Source: an uncultured Porphyromonadaceae bacterium
GTDB taxonomy: Bacteria > Bacteroidota > Bacteroidia > Bacteroidales > Muribaculaceae
NCBI GenBank assembly: GCA_900549445.1
Contig: UROS01000122.1
Span: 1 to 6,966 of the forward strand
Reading direction: 5' to 3'
Length of the DNA: 6,966 bases
The position numbers and the translations under genes were made by a program. The notes below the pieces were generated by a model, which made no database searches, had not been told where the DNA came from, and was given only the letters and a program-made list of their open reading frames with translations. This document shows positions 6,193 to 6,966 of the stretch, in pieces. The first letter of the stretch is position 1; each line of letters begins with the position of its first letter.

Positions 6193-6274
6193 CGGTTTCT
6201 ATGTTGTACGATAACTTTTTGAACCATTCGGCTGTCAGAGATATTAATAATAAAGAACAAAAATAATAATCATC

Positions 6275-6966
6275 ATGGAAAAAAGAATAATCGCACCGTC
6301 GGAACTGATAATCAATCCGGACGGTTCTGTGTTTCATCTTCATCTGCTTCCGGAGCAGCTTACAGACCGGGTGGTTCTCGTGGGCGACCCCGGGAGGGTG
6401 GACTTAGTTGCTTCGTTTTTCGATTCGCGGGATTTTGAGGTTCAGTCGAGGGAATTCCATACTATCGGTGGAACGTATAAGGGCAAGCCGATAATGTGTC
6501 TGTCGCACGGAATCGGTCCCGACAATATTGATATTGTGATCAACGAGCTTGATGCGCTCGCCAACGTGGATTTCAAGACCCGCGAGGTGAGAGACCGCAA
6601 GCGCCGCCTCACGCTCGTGAGAATCGGCACCTCAGGGGCACTGCAGCCGGAACGTGACCTCGGGACGCCGGTAATAGCAGAGAAAGCAATCGGGTTCGAT
6701 GGCGTGCTGAACTATTATGCGGGCAGAAACGAGGTTTCGGATCTCGAGTTCGAGCATGCATTCTGCGATTATGTGGGCTGGAATCCGCTTTGGGCAAAGC
6801 CTTACGTGGTCAACGCTGACGAGGAGCTGGTAGAGCAGATAGGCCGCGACGATATGGTTCGCGGCAATACTATTTCGGCAGTGGGATTCTATGGCCCGCA
6901 GGGCCGCGAACTGCGTCTGCCGCTGGCCAATCCCGATCTGAACCCCCATATAGAGGAATTCAGGTT
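6275..6966 (+). CDS. Nucleoside phosphorylase, uridine phosphorylase-like (3' end missing)
   Basis: The first 230 codons of a purine/uridine phosphorylase superfamily enzyme; the frame is open at the end of the window, so the C-terminus is lost. These enzymes split nucleosides with phosphate into base and ribose-1-phosphate for salvage. Visible motifs: phosphate loop GDPGR (37-41), SHGIGPDN (77-84), the core strand RIGTSGAL (116-123) and the substrate-side segment GNTISAVGFYGPQGR (197-211). RIGTSGAL followed by an FYGPQGR-type loop resembles uridine phosphorylase-like members, but nucleoside preference is inference. ATG 6275 follows an A-rich leader (AAAGAACAAAAATAATAATC) typical of Bacteroidetes starts. 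The 82-bp gap after dprA suggests a separate transcript, though no convincing promoter was found. Confidence 0.9.
   Translation, partial: MEKRIIAPSELIINPDGSVFHLHLLPEQLTDRVVLVGDPGRVDLVASFFDSRDFEVQSREFHTIGGTYKGKPIMCLSHGIGPDNIDIVINELDALANVDFKTREVRDRKRRLTLVRIGTSGALQPERDLGTPVIAEKAIGFDGVLNYYAGRNEVSDLEFEHAFCDYVGWNPLWAKPYVVNADEELVEQIGRDDMVRGNTISAVGFYGPQGRELRLPLANPDLNPHIEEFR

Noticed and set aside
6218..6249. Promoter for the nucleoside phosphorylase (TTTG 6218-6221, then TATTAATA 6242-6249)
   Set aside because: The spacing of 20 is right, but only the TA and one other base of the -7 consensus match. Too weak to call.

Overview
The window looks like a chromosomal fragment from a member of the Bacteroidota, most likely Bacteroidales and probably gut-associated. 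Three things point there. A promoter at 4618-4649 matches the Bacteroidetes-type consensus (TTTG, 20-bp spacer, TAnnTTTG). Start regions are A-rich, without strong Shine-Dalgarno sites. The protein variants (a histidine kinase with an H-box reading ETAHQLGTP, a YciO-like YrdC protein, a FemAB-like acyltransferase) are ones I associate with Bacteroidales. This assignment is inference from familiarity, not a search result. The first 30 bases are not biological: they match the Nextera read-2 transposon adapter, so position 31 is the true start of the contig.

Layout. Positions 31-135 are a leader with a possible terminator hairpin. Positions 136-1260 (+) encode a polyprenyl-phosphate sugar-1-phosphate transferase of the WecA/MraY family, followed by a strong hairpin terminator at 1282-1314. 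Positions 1315-1782 hold no credible gene. This convergent intergenic stretch contains a cluster of GC-rich stem-loops (1375-1581) and an inverted pair of palindromic, REP-like units (1637-1764). On the minus strand, 4561 down to 1783 is a probable three-gene operon: sensor histidine kinase, YrdC/YciO-domain protein, FemAB/GNAT-like protein. On the plus strand, 4670-6192 is a two-gene operon: 4HBT acyl-CoA thioesterase then dprA, driven by the 4618-4649 promoter that diverges from the kinase gene. After an 82-bp AT-rich gap, a nucleoside phosphorylase gene begins at 6275 and runs off the end of the window.

How the genes relate. The first gene makes the lipid-linked first sugar for surface polysaccharide. 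The FemAB-like protein may also act on the envelope, but its substrate is unknown. The kinase has a periplasmic sensor region and no response regulator beside it. DprA handles single-stranded DNA for RecA during uptake and recombination. The phosphorylase is nucleoside salvage. These are mostly ordinary chromosomal functions. I see no CRISPR, defence island, phage or integrated element. The part least explained by known genes is the structured repeat region at 1315-1782, which may be transcribed as the long 3' end of the minus-strand operon.
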